From Streptomyces sp. ICBB 8177 (GTDB lineage: Bacteria > Actinomycetota > Actinomycetes > Streptomycetales > Streptomycetaceae), in NCBI RefSeq assembly GCF_003144095.1, contig NZ_NSKH01000023.1, forward strand, positions 544,964 to 608,963: a stretch of DNA of 64,000 nt. The letters are read 5' to 3'. Below are positions 35,842 through 43,841 of this stretch, in pieces (position 1 is the stretch's first letter; each line of letters starts with the position of its first letter). The translations under genes and the position numbers were made by a program. Under the pieces are notes generated by a model that had not been told where the DNA came from, did not search any database, and worked only from the letters and a program-made list of their open reading frames with translations.

Positions 35842-35932
35842 GGGCCGCGCACCCGGGGGCGGCGGGCTTCACGCGGCCCGGCCGGTGCCGTGCCGGAAGT
35901 CGGAGGGGTCCGCGTGCCGCAGGGCGCGCAAC

Positions 35933-36106
35933 GCGGAGCGCGGGCACCGTGACGACCGGGCAGTGTGCCAAAGCCGGCAGCGCGCGCCGTGCCGTGCCGT
36001 GCAGGACGCGCGCGGCGAGGCGGCGACCCGCGCCGGTGCCGACCATTACGACGTCGCCGTCCCGGTCCGCGACCGCGCACAGGGCCTCGGCGGCCGGGGC
36101 GGCAGG
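35933..36106 (-). pseudogene. Universal stress protein C-terminal remnant
   Basis: The minus-strand frame reads AAEALCAVADRDGDVVMVGTG, then LAARVLHGTARRAL and CPVVTVPAL. This is the C-terminal half of a universal stress protein, including the G-x2-G-x9-G-T nucleotide-binding pattern (VGTGAGRRLAARVLHGT). The N-terminal half (family length about 140-160 residues) is missing: the GH3 lipoprotein gene ends 17 bases upstream. The frame also runs past the normal C-terminus into the deaminase gene without a stop. A truncated, non-functional gene is the best reading. Confidence 0.55.
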
Positions 36107-36122
36107 CCCACCCGCGCGCCGC

Positions 36123-37418
36123 TCACGAGCAGCTGAGCGCGCCCGCCTGCTCCTTCGCCGTCAGCACCCGCTTGACGCTCTGCTCGACCTGCGAGCGGAA
36201 CGTCGCGTCGCTCCCCATCCGGCTCAGCACCGCGCTCGTCATCGGCGTGACCGTCGCCGGGTTCACGGTCAGCACGAGGTTGCCGCCCGCGGCGATGAAA
36301 CGCACCGCGCGGTCCCCGGTCGGCACCGCTCGCACCTGCGCCGCGTTTCCGAGGTCGTCGGAGATGATGACGCCGTTGAACTTCAGCTCGTCGCGGATCA
36401 TCCCGGTCAGCACGGTCGGCGAGAACGCGCCCTGCTGGGTCGGGTCGATGCGCTGGTAGACCGCGAGCGCCGCCATGATGAACTGCGCGCCCGCCTTGAT
36501 GCCGCTCTCGTACGTGGTCAGGTAGTCGCCGGTGCGCTGGGTGGCGGTGTCGGTGACGCCCGCGGTCACGTCGGTGTTGCCGCTGGCCTGGCCGAGGCTG
36601 GGGAAGTGCTTGAGGGTGGTGAGCACCCCGGACTGCTCCATGCCGCGCACGAACGCGCTGCTCTGCCGGGCCACGGTGGAGGCGTCGCTGCCGTAGTTGC
36701 GCATCAGCTTGCCGATGGGCGCGTTGCTGTTCTGCAGGCGCGGCGGCACCACGTCGACCACCGGCGCCAGGTCCAGGTCGACGCCCGCGGAGCGCAGTTG
36801 CGAGCCCCAGGTCCCGGCGCTGGTCTGGAGCTTGGAGCTGGGCCACCCGCCCTGCGCCATGGCCGACGGGATCACCGAGAACCCGGGCCCGTTGAGCACC
36901 TGCACCTGGCCGCCCTCCTGGTCGGCGGAGACCAGCAGCCCGACCCTCTTCCCGCCGACCGTGGGCGCCGCCGCCTGGATGCGCCCGGTGAGCGACTTGG
37001 TCGACTGCACGCCCGCCGACGAACGCCCGGTGAGGATCGCCGAGCCCGCGTCGTTGTCGCTGATCGCGTTCTGCTCGGCCGTGGTCATGCCGGTCGCGGT
37101 CACCGGGGCCATGAACAGCTGGCCCACCCGCTGTTTGTCCGACATCGCCGCGTAGACATCGTTGACGCAGGCCGAGGCCTGCGCTGAGTGGCTGGGCGAC
37201 CCGGACGAGGTGCTCGCGGCGGCGGTCGTCGAACGCGTGCCGGACGGCGCCCCGCTCGTGGTACCGGGAGCCGGGGTGCCGGAGGTGTGCGGGACGCTCG
37301 CGGCGCCGGACGGGTGGGACGAGGGCGAGGAGGAGCTGCCACAGCCCGCCACCGCCAGAGCGACACCGAGCGGAAGGGCGGCCAGACGCAGATTCCTGGC
37401 ACGAGCGCGACCTGACAC
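36123..37418 (-). CDS. GH3-family lipoprotein
   Basis: Membrane-anchored exported protein of 431 residues. The signal ends in the lipobox LAVAGCG, followed by a Ser/Thr/Pro-rich linker (residues about 28-90). The GH3 barrel has SADQEGGQVQVLNGPG, DLDLAPVVDVVP, LTTLKHFPSLGQASGNTD and the nucleophile region IISDDLGNAAQ. As in the other GH3 protein here, the KHFPGHG motif is altered (KHFPSLG) and the NagZ Asp-x-His dyad is absent, so the substrate may not be N-acetylglucosaminides. GTG was chosen because the lipoprotein signal starts there. A TATCTT -10-like box lies at 37441-37446. The gene appears to stand alone. Confidence 0.82.
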   Translation of the reverse strand: MSGRARARNLRLAALPLGVALAVAGCGSSSSPSSHPSGAASVPHTSGTPAPGTTSGAPSGTRSTTAAASTSSGSPSHSAQASACVNDVYAAMSDKQRVGQLFMAPVTATGMTTAEQNAISDNDAGSAILTGRSSAGVQSTKSLTGRIQAAAPTVGGKRVGLLVSADQEGGQVQVLNGPGFSVIPSAMAQGGWPSSKLQTSAGTWGSQLRSAGVDLDLAPVVDVVPPRLQNSNAPIGKLMRNYGSDASTVARQSSAFVRGMEQSGVLTTLKHFPSLGQASGNTDVTAGVTDTATQRTGDYLTTYESGIKAGAQFIMAALAVYQRIDPTQQGAFSPTVLTGMIRDELKFNGVIISDDLGNAAQVRAVPTGDRAVRFIAAGGNLVLTVNPATVTPMTSAVLSRMGSDATFRSQVEQSVKRVLTAKEQAGALSCS

Positions 37419-37586
37419 GAAGAACCAGCCACCTTGTCGAAAGATAGGACAGTAGGTACGGGCTCTCTCAGCGAAACACACGACACGGGGCCCCGCACAC
37501 GGCGACGCGCGGCCGCGCACCGGATCGGGTGCCGAAAGGCGTAACGCCGCGCCGACCGGCCGCCGCCCCGGCATCCCCCTCAGGGC

Positions 37587-38501
37587 TCAGGCGCAGCTCG
37601 GGATCGGGCCCCCGACGATCGCGAAGGTGTCCGCGGCCAGCTGCCCCATGTCGACCGTCGTGCCCTCGAACTCCGCGTAGCAGGCGTGCAGGTTCATCAC
37701 CAGGCGCTCCGGCTCGCGCAGCCCCGCGAACCGACTCGCGTCGATGGAGCGCGCGGCGTCGAGCGGCGAGAGGCCCTCCGCGTGGGCGTCGCGCGCCACG
37801 TCGAGGATCCAGCGCAGGTAGTCGGTGGTCGCCTCGACCGCCTCCAGGCCGCAGGGCTCGCCGTGACCGGGCACGATCAGACGCGGCGCCAGCTCGTCGA
37901 TCTCCTCCAGGGTGCGCAGCAGCCCGGTCGGCGAGCCCTCGGCGAGCATCGGGGTGCCGCCGTTGAAGATCAGATCACCACTGATGAGGACGCGGTCGTC
38001 GGGCAGCCACGCGTACACGTCCCCGTGGGTGTGCGCGGCCCGGCCCGGGTGGCGCAGCTCGACCCGGCGCTCGCCGCTCCACAGCTGGAGCCGCTCGGCG
38101 AAGGTGACCGCGGGACCCGCGGCCCGGATGTCGCCCCACTCGGGTCCGGCGAACATCGGCAGCACGGCGTGGTAGTCCTCGCGCAGCACCCGGTCCCGGC
38201 AGTAGGGGTGCGAGACGATCGTGGCACCGGCGAACAGGTGGTTGCCGTGGGTGTGGTCGCCGTGGTGGTGGGTGGCGACCACGGTGCGCACCGGCCGGTC
38301 GGTGATCCGGGCGATCTCGGCCTGGTACGCGGCGGTACGAGCCTCGGTGGCGGCGCTGTCGATCGATATCGCCGCCTCGGGACCGTCGATCAGCACGGCG
38401 TTGTTGAGGTACCAGCCGCCGTCCGGCTGGATGTACGCGTGCACGCCGTCGGCGACGGCGACCATGCGGGGGGCGGACGGGGCGGCGGGCTGCTCGGTCA
38501 T
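37587..38501 (-). CDS. Metallo-beta-lactamase-fold hydrolase
   Basis: Cytoplasmic MBL-fold enzyme of 304 residues. The metal-binding motif is THHHGDHTHGN (HxHxDH), with further ligands in HTHGDVYAWL, VLISGDLIF and VPGHGEPCG. It resembles the SoxH/quinoprotein-relay branch of MBL hydrolases rather than true beta-lactamases; the substrate is unknown. ATG follows GGAAGG by 4 bases. No operon partner is obvious. Confidence 0.82.
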   Translation of the reverse strand: MTEQPAAPSAPRMVAVADGVHAYIQPDGGWYLNNAVLIDGPEAAISIDSAATEARTAAYQAEIARITDRPVRTVVATHHHGDHTHGNHLFAGATIVSHPYCRDRVLREDYHAVLPMFAGPEWGDIRAAGPAVTFAERLQLWSGERRVELRHPGRAAHTHGDVYAWLPDDRVLISGDLIFNGGTPMLAEGSPTGLLRTLEEIDELAPRLIVPGHGEPCGLEAVEATTDYLRWILDVARDAHAEGLSPLDAARSIDASRFAGLREPERLVMNLHACYAEFEGTTVDMGQLAADTFAIVGGPIPSCA

Positions 38502-38638
38502 GAGGCCTTCCGGGACGCGAGGGAACGGGCGGCGCGAGTGTAGCCGCGCGCCCACCAGGTCCCGCCGGGCGCCCCCCGTTCCGTTCCGCCGGCCGGGACG
38601 GGTCCGTCACGGTCCGTCCGCCAAGCGCCGACCGCCGT

Positions 38639-39382
38639 CTACCGGGCCAGCCAGCTCGCGGCGCCCATCACGATCACCGGGTGGCGTGCCGGGTCCAGCG
38701 CCCGCAGCAGTTCCTTCATATGATCCTGCGTCAGGCTCACGCAACCGTGGGTGGGCCCGCCGTGGTCGACGTGGATCCAGATGCCACCGCCGCGCGAGGC
38801 GCCCATCGGCCGCTCGGTGCTCAGCGGGGACGTGCCGGGGACGTGGTTGTAGTTGATGGCGATGACGTAGTTGAACGCGCCCGCCAGCGGCTCGCCCTCG
38901 AAGCCGGCGCCGGTCGCGGTGAACCCGTAGGAGTGGGTGTAGGGCAGCTTGGTGCCCGGGTTGGCGAGCAGTCCGCCCGCGTCGGTGAGGGTGTACACCC
39001 CCTCGGGGGAGTGCAGGTCGCCCTCGTGGTGGTCGGTGGTCCAGCCGTTCAGCGCGTTGTGCGCGGGCCAGGACGCGCCGGCCCGCCAGCCGTCGGCGGT
39101 GCGCTGGTAGAGGACCACCGTGGAGTGCGGGGAGTGCTCGTCCTCGCCGGTGACCAGCACGACCTGCTGCGCGTCGGCCGGGATGCGGGCCGCGGTGCGC
39201 GGGCCGACGCCGGGCAGCCGGTCCGCCGGCGCGTGGCCGCCGTCCGGCGAGACGTTGGCGGCCGCGGTCGGGGGCTTGCCGTCGGCGGCGGTGCCGGCCC
39301 CGTGCCCTCCGCATCCGGCGAGTGCCCCCACGGCGAGCAGGGCGAAGGCGGCTGAGGTCAGCGGAGTGCGGCGCGCGGGCAT
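38639..39382 (-). CDS. L,D-transpeptidase-like (YkuD) lipoprotein
   Basis: Cell-envelope protein of 247 residues. A lipobox signal (FALLAVGALAGCGG) anchors it, and a Pro/Ala-rich linker precedes the catalytic domain. The YkuD active-site motif is HGGPTHGCVSLT, where Cys is the nucleophile. The motif is closer to the ErfK/YafK-type subgroup than to canonical mycobacterial LdtMt enzymes, so 3-3 crosslinking is possible but not certain. The start was chosen for the lipoprotein signal; an upstream in-frame ATG adds 23 residues without a signal. A TAGGAT -10-like box lies about 50 bp upstream. Confidence 0.8.
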   Translation of the reverse strand: MPARRTPLTSAAFALLAVGALAGCGGHGAGTAADGKPPTAAANVSPDGGHAPADRLPGVGPRTAARIPADAQQVVLVTGEDEHSPHSTVVLYQRTADGWRAGASWPAHNALNGWTTDHHEGDLHSPEGVYTLTDAGGLLANPGTKLPYTHSYGFTATGAGFEGEPLAGAFNYVIAINYNHVPGTSPLSTERPMGASRGGGIWIHVDHGGPTHGCVSLTQDHMKELLRALDPARHPVIVMGAASWLAR

Positions 39383-39458
39383 TGCGTGGGGGCCTTTCGA
39401 AAGCCTCGGGGTCCGGAGCGGGCGGATCCTATGGTGTCCACCCCTGCTCACAGCTTAA

Positions 39459-39478
39459 GGGGCGCGCACTCGCGCCCC
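39459..39478. repeat. Hairpin in the L,D-transpeptidase upstream region
   Basis: GGGGCGCG (39459-39466) and CGCGCCCC (39471-39478) pair perfectly around CACT. No gene ends here, so it may be regulatory or a remnant terminator. Confidence 0.4.
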
Positions 39479-39576
39479 CGGCGCCCCACGGGCGATCTCG
39501 GCCACGCCGCTGAAGTGGCCTACACGGCACGGCCCTTCCGGCGGCCTGCGAACGGGCGTGTCGCGCCGTCGCGCAC

Positions 39577-39619
39577 GGGTTGCCGTGCGGCGCCCGCCCG
39601 GGCGCTCCAGGGCAATCCC
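39577..39619 (-). terminator. Hairpin downstream of XRE regulator
   Basis: GGGTTGCC (39577-39584) pairs with GGCAATCCC (39611-39619) with one bulged base, enclosing an inner GCGCCCG/CGGGCGC pairing, just beyond the regulator's stop. Confidence 0.5.
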
Positions 39620-39626
39620 GTTCGGA

Positions 39627-40538
39627 CTAGGCCTCGGCGAGCAGCCGCTTGAGGAATTCGGCGGTGTCCTTGGGCTGTTCGGCCTCCGCGGACAGCCGGT
39701 CCATCACCGACATGTAGTTGTCGACGTCGTCCAGCTTGTCCAGGTACAGGGCGCTGGTCAGCTGTTCGAGGTAGACGACGTCCGGCAGGTCCGGCTCCTG
39801 GAAGCGCAGGATGGTGATCGGGCCGCCCGCCGCCGCCAGCCCGCCGATGTCGAACGGGGCCACCTGCACGGTGACGTTCGGCAGCTCGGTGATCCGCAGC
39901 AGGTGCTCCAGCTGACCGCGCATCACCTCGCGCCCGCCCAGCGGCCTGCGCAGCGCCGCCTCGTCCACGACCGCCCACAGCCGCGGCGCGTCGGGCGCCT
40001 GGAGCAGCTGCTGGCGCTTCATGCGCAGCTCCACGCGGCGCTCGATCTCGCGCTGCGACGCGTGGCGGTACCCCAGCCTGGTGACCGCTCGGGCGTAGTC
40101 CTCGGTCTGCAACAGGCCGGGCACGAACTGGACTTCGTAGGTGCGGATCAGGGAGGCGGCCTCTTCGAGACCGATCAGCGTCTCGAACCACTGCTCCAGC
40201 ACGTCGCCGTACTGCTGCCACCAGCCGGGCATCCCGGCCTGCCGGGCGAGTTCGAGGTACTGCGCGCGCTCGTCCGCGTCGTGGACCTCGTAGAGGGTGA
40301 GCAGGTCGGAGACGTCGCGTTCCTTGCAGCCGACGCGGCCGAGTTCGAGGCGGCTGATCTTCGCGTGCGAGCCGCGGATCGCCTCGCCGGCCTGCTCGCG
40401 CGTGATGCCGTTGCGCATGCGCAGCTTGCGCAGTTGGGTTCCCAGCACGATGCGCAGGACGGTCGGGCCACCGCGAGGGTGCTCCAAGTAACGCCTTATC
40501 GGCGGTTCGCTGCTGCTCGGCCGCATCATGGCGGTCAT
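39627..40538 (-). CDS. XRE-family regulator with DUF5753 (WhiJ type)
   Basis: DNA-binding protein of 303 residues. The N-terminal helix-turn-helix is LRKLRMRNGITREQAGEAIRG with SHAKISRLELGR (residues about 35-75); the rest is the DUF5753 domain with YEVQFVPGLLQTEDYARAV and a C-terminal FLKRLLAEA. WhiJ-type regulators and their DUF397 partners occur in many copies in streptomycetes and some affect sporulation. ATG follows AGGAGA by 6 bases. It lies 108 bp downstream of the DUF397 gene on the same strand, with the ATP-binding gene divergent beyond it; an iterated 12-bp repeat lies between the last two. Confidence 0.88.
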   Translation of the reverse strand: MTAMMRPSSSEPPIRRYLEHPRGGPTVLRIVLGTQLRKLRMRNGITREQAGEAIRGSHAKISRLELGRVGCKERDVSDLLTLYEVHDADERAQYLELARQAGMPGWWQQYGDVLEQWFETLIGLEEAASLIRTYEVQFVPGLLQTEDYARAVTRLGYRHASQREIERRVELRMKRQQLLQAPDAPRLWAVVDEAALRRPLGGREVMRGQLEHLLRITELPNVTVQVAPFDIGGLAAAGGPITILRFQEPDLPDVVYLEQLTSALYLDKLDDVDNYMSVMDRLSAEAEQPKDTAEFLKRLLAEA

Positions 40539-40646
40539 GACGACTCTCCTGAGTGACGGGGCGAGCACTCAGTCTCGCATCCACGTGGCCGGTTGGTACA
40601 GCCGTGCGTGGGGAACGAGCCGCCCCGGCCGCCGTCCGCGCGGTGG

Positions 40647-40895
40647 CTACCGCCCGCCGTCGCCGATCAGCGTGTCGAAGTCGCCGTCCTTGGCACCGCC
40701 GATGAACGCCTCGATCTCGGCACGGGTGTAGATGAGCGCCGGGCCCTCCGGGTGGCGGGAGTTGCGCACCGCGAAGCCGCCCTGGGGGAGCGCGGCCACC
40801 TCGACGCAGTTGCCACCGGGGTTGCTGCGGGCGCTCTTCTTCCACACCACGCCCTCGATGAGCGTGGACCGCACGCCGTTGTCGATCTGCCGCAT
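40647..40895 (-). CDS. DUF397 small protein
   Basis: Protein of 82 residues with the DUF397 core (WKKSARSNPGGNCVEVAAL, GFAVRNSRHPEGPALIYTRAEIEAFIGGAKDGDFD). DUF397 proteins are found beside WhiJ-type XRE regulators and are thought to act with them, possibly as antagonists. ATG follows AGGAG by 9 bases. Five degenerate 12-bp repeats begin 84 bp upstream. Confidence 0.85.
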   Translation of the reverse strand: MRQIDNGVRSTLIEGVVWKKSARSNPGGNCVEVAALPQGGFAVRNSRHPEGPALIYTRAEIEAFIGGAKDGDFDTLIGDGGR

Positions 40896-40947
40896 TCCAG
40901 CCCGCTCCTTCGTCCTCGCTGACACACGACCACTCGCGCAAGTGACC

Positions 40948-40960
40948 TGACGCGCAGTCA
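40948..40960. repeat. Near-copy of TGACG-N3-CGTCA
   Basis: TGACGCGCAGTCA, one mismatch, in the leader of the DUF397 gene beside the iterated repeats. Confidence 0.5.
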
Positions 40961-40978
40961 ACTTCGTTTGCACGTGCA

Positions 40979-41038
40979 TCTGTGCTTACGGGTGTGTTTG
41001 CCGCTGCACTTACCGATGCACTTACTGGTGTGCTTGCC
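40979..41038. repeat. Five degenerate 12-bp tandem repeats
   Basis: Units TCTGTGCTTACG, GGTGTGTTTGCC, GCTGCACTTACC, GATGCACTTACT and GGTGTGCTTGCC lie head to tail; a looser sixth follows. They are poorer in G+C than their surroundings and sit in the divergent region between the DUF397 gene and the ATP-binding gene. Their period (about one helical turn) suits cooperative binding of a regulator, such as the XRE protein. Confidence 0.7.
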
Positions 41039-41145
41039 CGTGACTGTAATTGCAGATGTGCTTGCAGCGCCAGCGTCGCGCGGGAATAGTAGGGCGGGCA
41101 GGAAGACCTTCGTGACGACTGTCGAGAGGCTCCGCGGAGAGCGTG

Positions 41146-41670
41146 ATGACTACACATCCGGTCGGCTCACCAGCACACTCCGCCGGGGACGGATCCCGCA
41201 AGCACTGGCTCGCGCTGGCCGCCGAGGGGGCGTTCCCCTCCGGCGACGAAGGCCGCGGCGCCTCGGGATTCGCCGCCTGCGCCCTCGAAGGCGAGCCCCA
41301 AGCCGTCCCGGGGGCACGGAAGTTCATCCGCTCGACGCTGGACGGCTGGGGGATGGCCGCGCTCTGCGACGACGCGGCGGTGATCGGATCCGAACTGCTG
41401 GGCAACGCCCTGCGCCACGGGCTCACCGGCCGCGGCGAGCGGCCGCTGTCACCGCACCCGATCTGGCTCGGGCTGCTGCGCAGGGGGGACACCGTGCTGT
41501 GCGCGGTCTCCGACCCCAGCTCCGAGACCCCCTGCCTGCGGGCGCCGGACGACCTGGCGACGAGCGGGCGCGGCCTGCGCGTCGTCGACCGCCTCAGCGA
41601 CTCGTGGGGCTGGACCGAGCCGGACGCCGTGGGCAAGGCCGTCTGGGCGGTCGTCTCGGGCCGCGCCTGA
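41146..41670 (+). CDS. Anti-sigma-factor-like ATP-binding protein
   Basis: Cytoplasmic protein of 174 residues with the histidine-kinase-like ATPase fold: N-box AAVIGSELLGNALRHG, G1 CAVSDPSSETP and G2 SGRGLRVVDRLSDSWGW. RsbW/SpoIIAB-type proteins bind ATP and may sequester sigma factors or phosphorylate antagonists. It forms the third element of the WhiJ-type locus. ATG 41146 is chosen over the preceding in-frame GTG because GGAG is 6 bases away. No sigma factor gene is adjacent. Confidence 0.82.
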   Translation: MTTHPVGSPAHSAGDGSRKHWLALAAEGAFPSGDEGRGASGFAACALEGEPQAVPGARKFIRSTLDGWGMAALCDDAAVIGSELLGNALRHGLTGRGERPLSPHPIWLGLLRRGDTVLCAVSDPSSETPCLRAPDDLATSGRGLRVVDRLSDSWGWTEPDAVGKAVWAVVSGRA

Positions 41671-41761
41671 GGGACGCTCAGCCAGTCAACGCGCCTGAAT
41701 TCTGGGGGAGTTGCCCCCCTCCGGCACCAGGCGGCGGGCGCATGGACGCGAGGTCAGGCGG

Positions 41762-42604
41762 TCAGGGCTTGCGCGCCACGCCCGCGTACAGCGGGATGTC
41801 GGTGGGGGACAGGCTGTCCGTCCCGACGTTCACCGGATCCGGACGCCACCGGTGCACCACCTCGACGCCCGGGTCGACCAGGTCGAGGCCGTCGAAGAAC
41901 CTCAGTATCTCGGCCCTCGTACGACTGTTGACGTGCGATCCCTTGGACTCGAAGTTGTCCGACACCTGCCGCAGCGCCTCCGGCTCGAAGTCGGCGGTCA
42001 CATGGCTGAGCGCCAGGTAGCTCCCCGAGGGCAGCGCGTCCATGATCCGGCGGACGATCGCGTGCGGATCGCGTTCCTTCGGCAGCCAGTGCAGCACGGC
42101 GAAGAGCGTCAGCGCCGTCGGCTGCTTCAGGTCGAGGGTCGCGTTGAGCTCCGGATCGTCCAGGATGCCGGCCGGATCACCCAGATCACCGTGGATGTAC
42201 GCGGTCGCGCCGTCGGGGTGGGAGGTGTGCAGGGCGCGCGAGTGCGTCAGCACGATGGGGTCGTTGTCGGCGTAGACGACGCGCGAGGACGGCGCCACCC
42301 GCTGGACCACCTCGTGCAGGTTGGGCGAGGTGGGGATGCCGGTGCCGATGTCGAGGAACTGCCGCACGCCCGCCTCGTCGGCCAGCCAGCGCACCGCGCG
42401 GTGCATGAACGCCCTGTTCTGGCGGGCCGTGGGCACCGCGCTGGGCAGCGCCGCCACGGTCTCCTCGGCTGCCGCGCGGTCGGCCGGGTAGTTGGTCTTG
42501 CCGCCCAGCAGTACGTCGTACACCCGCGCCGCGTGCGGTCTGTCGGTATGCAGGTCCACCGGCGGCCTCGGGTTCGCCTTCATCCAGTCGGCGGCCTCCG
42601 CCAT
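41762..42604 (-). CDS. DUF574 S-adenosylmethionine methyltransferase
   Basis: Protein of 280 residues with the DUF574 (Methyltransf_19) pattern: RPHAARVYDVLLGGKTNYPADR near the N-terminus, the SAM-binding FLDIGTGIPTSPNLHEV, then RVVYADNDPIVLTHSRALH and HWLPKERDPHAIV. The family is abundant in streptomycetes, often in many copies, and substrates are mostly unknown. ATG was chosen over an adjacent in-frame GTG because a GGAG is 8 bases away. It stands alone between the ATP-binding gene and the LacI gene. Confidence 0.85.
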   Translation of the reverse strand: MAEAADWMKANPRPPVDLHTDRPHAARVYDVLLGGKTNYPADRAAAEETVAALPSAVPTARQNRAFMHRAVRWLADEAGVRQFLDIGTGIPTSPNLHEVVQRVAPSSRVVYADNDPIVLTHSRALHTSHPDGATAYIHGDLGDPAGILDDPELNATLDLKQPTALTLFAVLHWLPKERDPHAIVRRIMDALPSGSYLALSHVTADFEPEALRQVSDNFESKGSHVNSRTRAEILRFFDGLDLVDPGVEVVHRWRPDPVNVGTDSLSPTDIPLYAGVARKP

Positions 42605-42708
42605 CACCCGTGCTCCCTCCCGCGCGTGGCCGACCCTGTTGTCAACCCGTCAGCCAGCCTAGCCCGACCGCCGCTGTCCGGATCCGTCGTTCACCCGGTC
42701 CACACACC

Positions 42709-43764
42709 TCAGGACGAACGCCTGACCACGAGTTCCGGATCGAACACCCGTGAGTGTGCGGGCTGTTGGGGATCGTTGATCCGCGCCAGCAGGGAGCGGG
42801 CCATCTCGGCGGCCATCGCCTCCACCGGTTGACGGACCGTCGTCAGCTGCGGTTCGCAGGCGAGCGCCGCGCTGCTGTCGTCGAAGCCGACCACCGCGAC
42901 GTCGTCCGGCACCGACCGCCCGCTGCGGTGCAGCACCGGCAGCGCCCCGAGCGCCATCAGGTCCGAGGCGATGAACACCCCGTCCAGGTCCGGCCGCCGC
43001 TGGAGCAGCGCGGTCATCGCCACCGCGCCGCCGCCCTGCGTGAAGTCGCCCTCGACGCTCACCACGTCACCCAGCCCGTTTCGGGCCGCCGCCGCGGTGA
43101 ACCCGTCGAGCCGGTTGCGTCCCGAGGGCATGTCCAGCGGTCCGGTGATCGTGCCGACCCGGCGGCGGCCCCGGGCCATCAGGTGGTCGGCGGCGAGCGC
43201 GGCACCGGCGGCCTGGTCGACGTCCACCGAGCCGATGGGCAGGTCCGGCCGCGACGGGCGCCCGGCCAGCACCGCGGGCAGACAGGACGCGGCGAGCAGT
43301 TCGGGCAGCGGGTCCGCGGCGTGCTGCGAGATCAGCACCACGCCGTCCACGTGCCCCTGCCGCAGGTAGCCGACGAGCCGGTCGCAGGAGGCGTCGTCGT
43401 CGGCGAGCATCAGCATCAGCTGCACACCGGCCGGCCGCAGCACCTCCAGAAGCCCGCTGACCACCCGGCCGAAGTGCGGATCGCTGAACATCCGGCCCAC
43501 GAACGGGCTGGAGACGGTCAGGTCGCGGCTCTCGGATACCACCAGCGCCACGGAGTCGGTGCGCCGGGTCACCAGGGAGCGGGCGGCCCGGTTGGGCACG
43601 TAACGCGTGGCGTCGACGGCCCGCTCGACGGCGCGGCGCAGTGCGGGGTCCACCGAAGCGGCACCGTTGATCACCCGGGAGACGGTCGCCCGCGACACCC
43701 CGGCCACGCGGGCGACGTCCTCCAGCGTGGCGGGCCGGGCCGGGGGTGTGGCGTCGCTGCTCAT
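42709..43764 (-). CDS. LacI-family transcriptional regulator
   Basis: DNA-binding protein of 351 residues. The N-terminal helix-turn-helix and hinge are TLEDVARVAGVSRATVSRVIN and RYVPNRAARSLVTRRT; the sugar-binding domain includes VDGVVLISQH, GVFIASDLMALGAL and VGFDDSSAALACEPQLTTVRQP. It lies downstream of the exported beta-helix gene on the same strand with a hairpin between them, and a perfect LacI-type palindrome precedes that gene, so it probably represses the exported enzyme until its sugar product is present. AAAGGG is 3 bases from the ATG. Confidence 0.9.
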   Translation of the reverse strand: MSSDATPPARPATLEDVARVAGVSRATVSRVINGAASVDPALRRAVERAVDATRYVPNRAARSLVTRRTDSVALVVSESRDLTVSSPFVGRMFSDPHFGRVVSGLLEVLRPAGVQLMLMLADDDASCDRLVGYLRQGHVDGVVLISQHAADPLPELLAASCLPAVLAGRPSRPDLPIGSVDVDQAAGAALAADHLMARGRRRVGTITGPLDMPSGRNRLDGFTAAAARNGLGDVVSVEGDFTQGGGAVAMTALLQRRPDLDGVFIASDLMALGALPVLHRSGRSVPDDVAVVGFDDSSAALACEPQLTTVRQPVEAMAAEMARSLLARINDPQQPAHSRVFDPELVVRRSS

Positions 43765-43781
43765 CGGCCCTTTATATCCGT

Positions 43782-43812
43782 GGCCGCGCCCCTGGCGGGA
43801 GGGGGCGCGGCC
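43782..43812 (-). terminator. Terminator of the beta-helix gene
   Basis: GGCCGCGCCCC (43782-43792) pairs perfectly with GGGGCGCGGCC (43802-43812), 29 bases after the stop and just before the LacI gene. Confidence 0.75.
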
Positions 43813-43841
43813 GTTCTTGACACGGGTGAAGCGTGCCGGAT

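Noticed and set aside
35348-36046. A 232-codon minus-strand frame as a gene
   Set aside because: Only its first third looks like a protein (stress-protein remnant); the rest is out of frame with the real deaminase.
42831-42850. TTGACGGACCGTCG near the LacI C-terminus
   Set aside because: It encodes the conserved TTVRQP of LacI proteins, so the match is by protein constraint.
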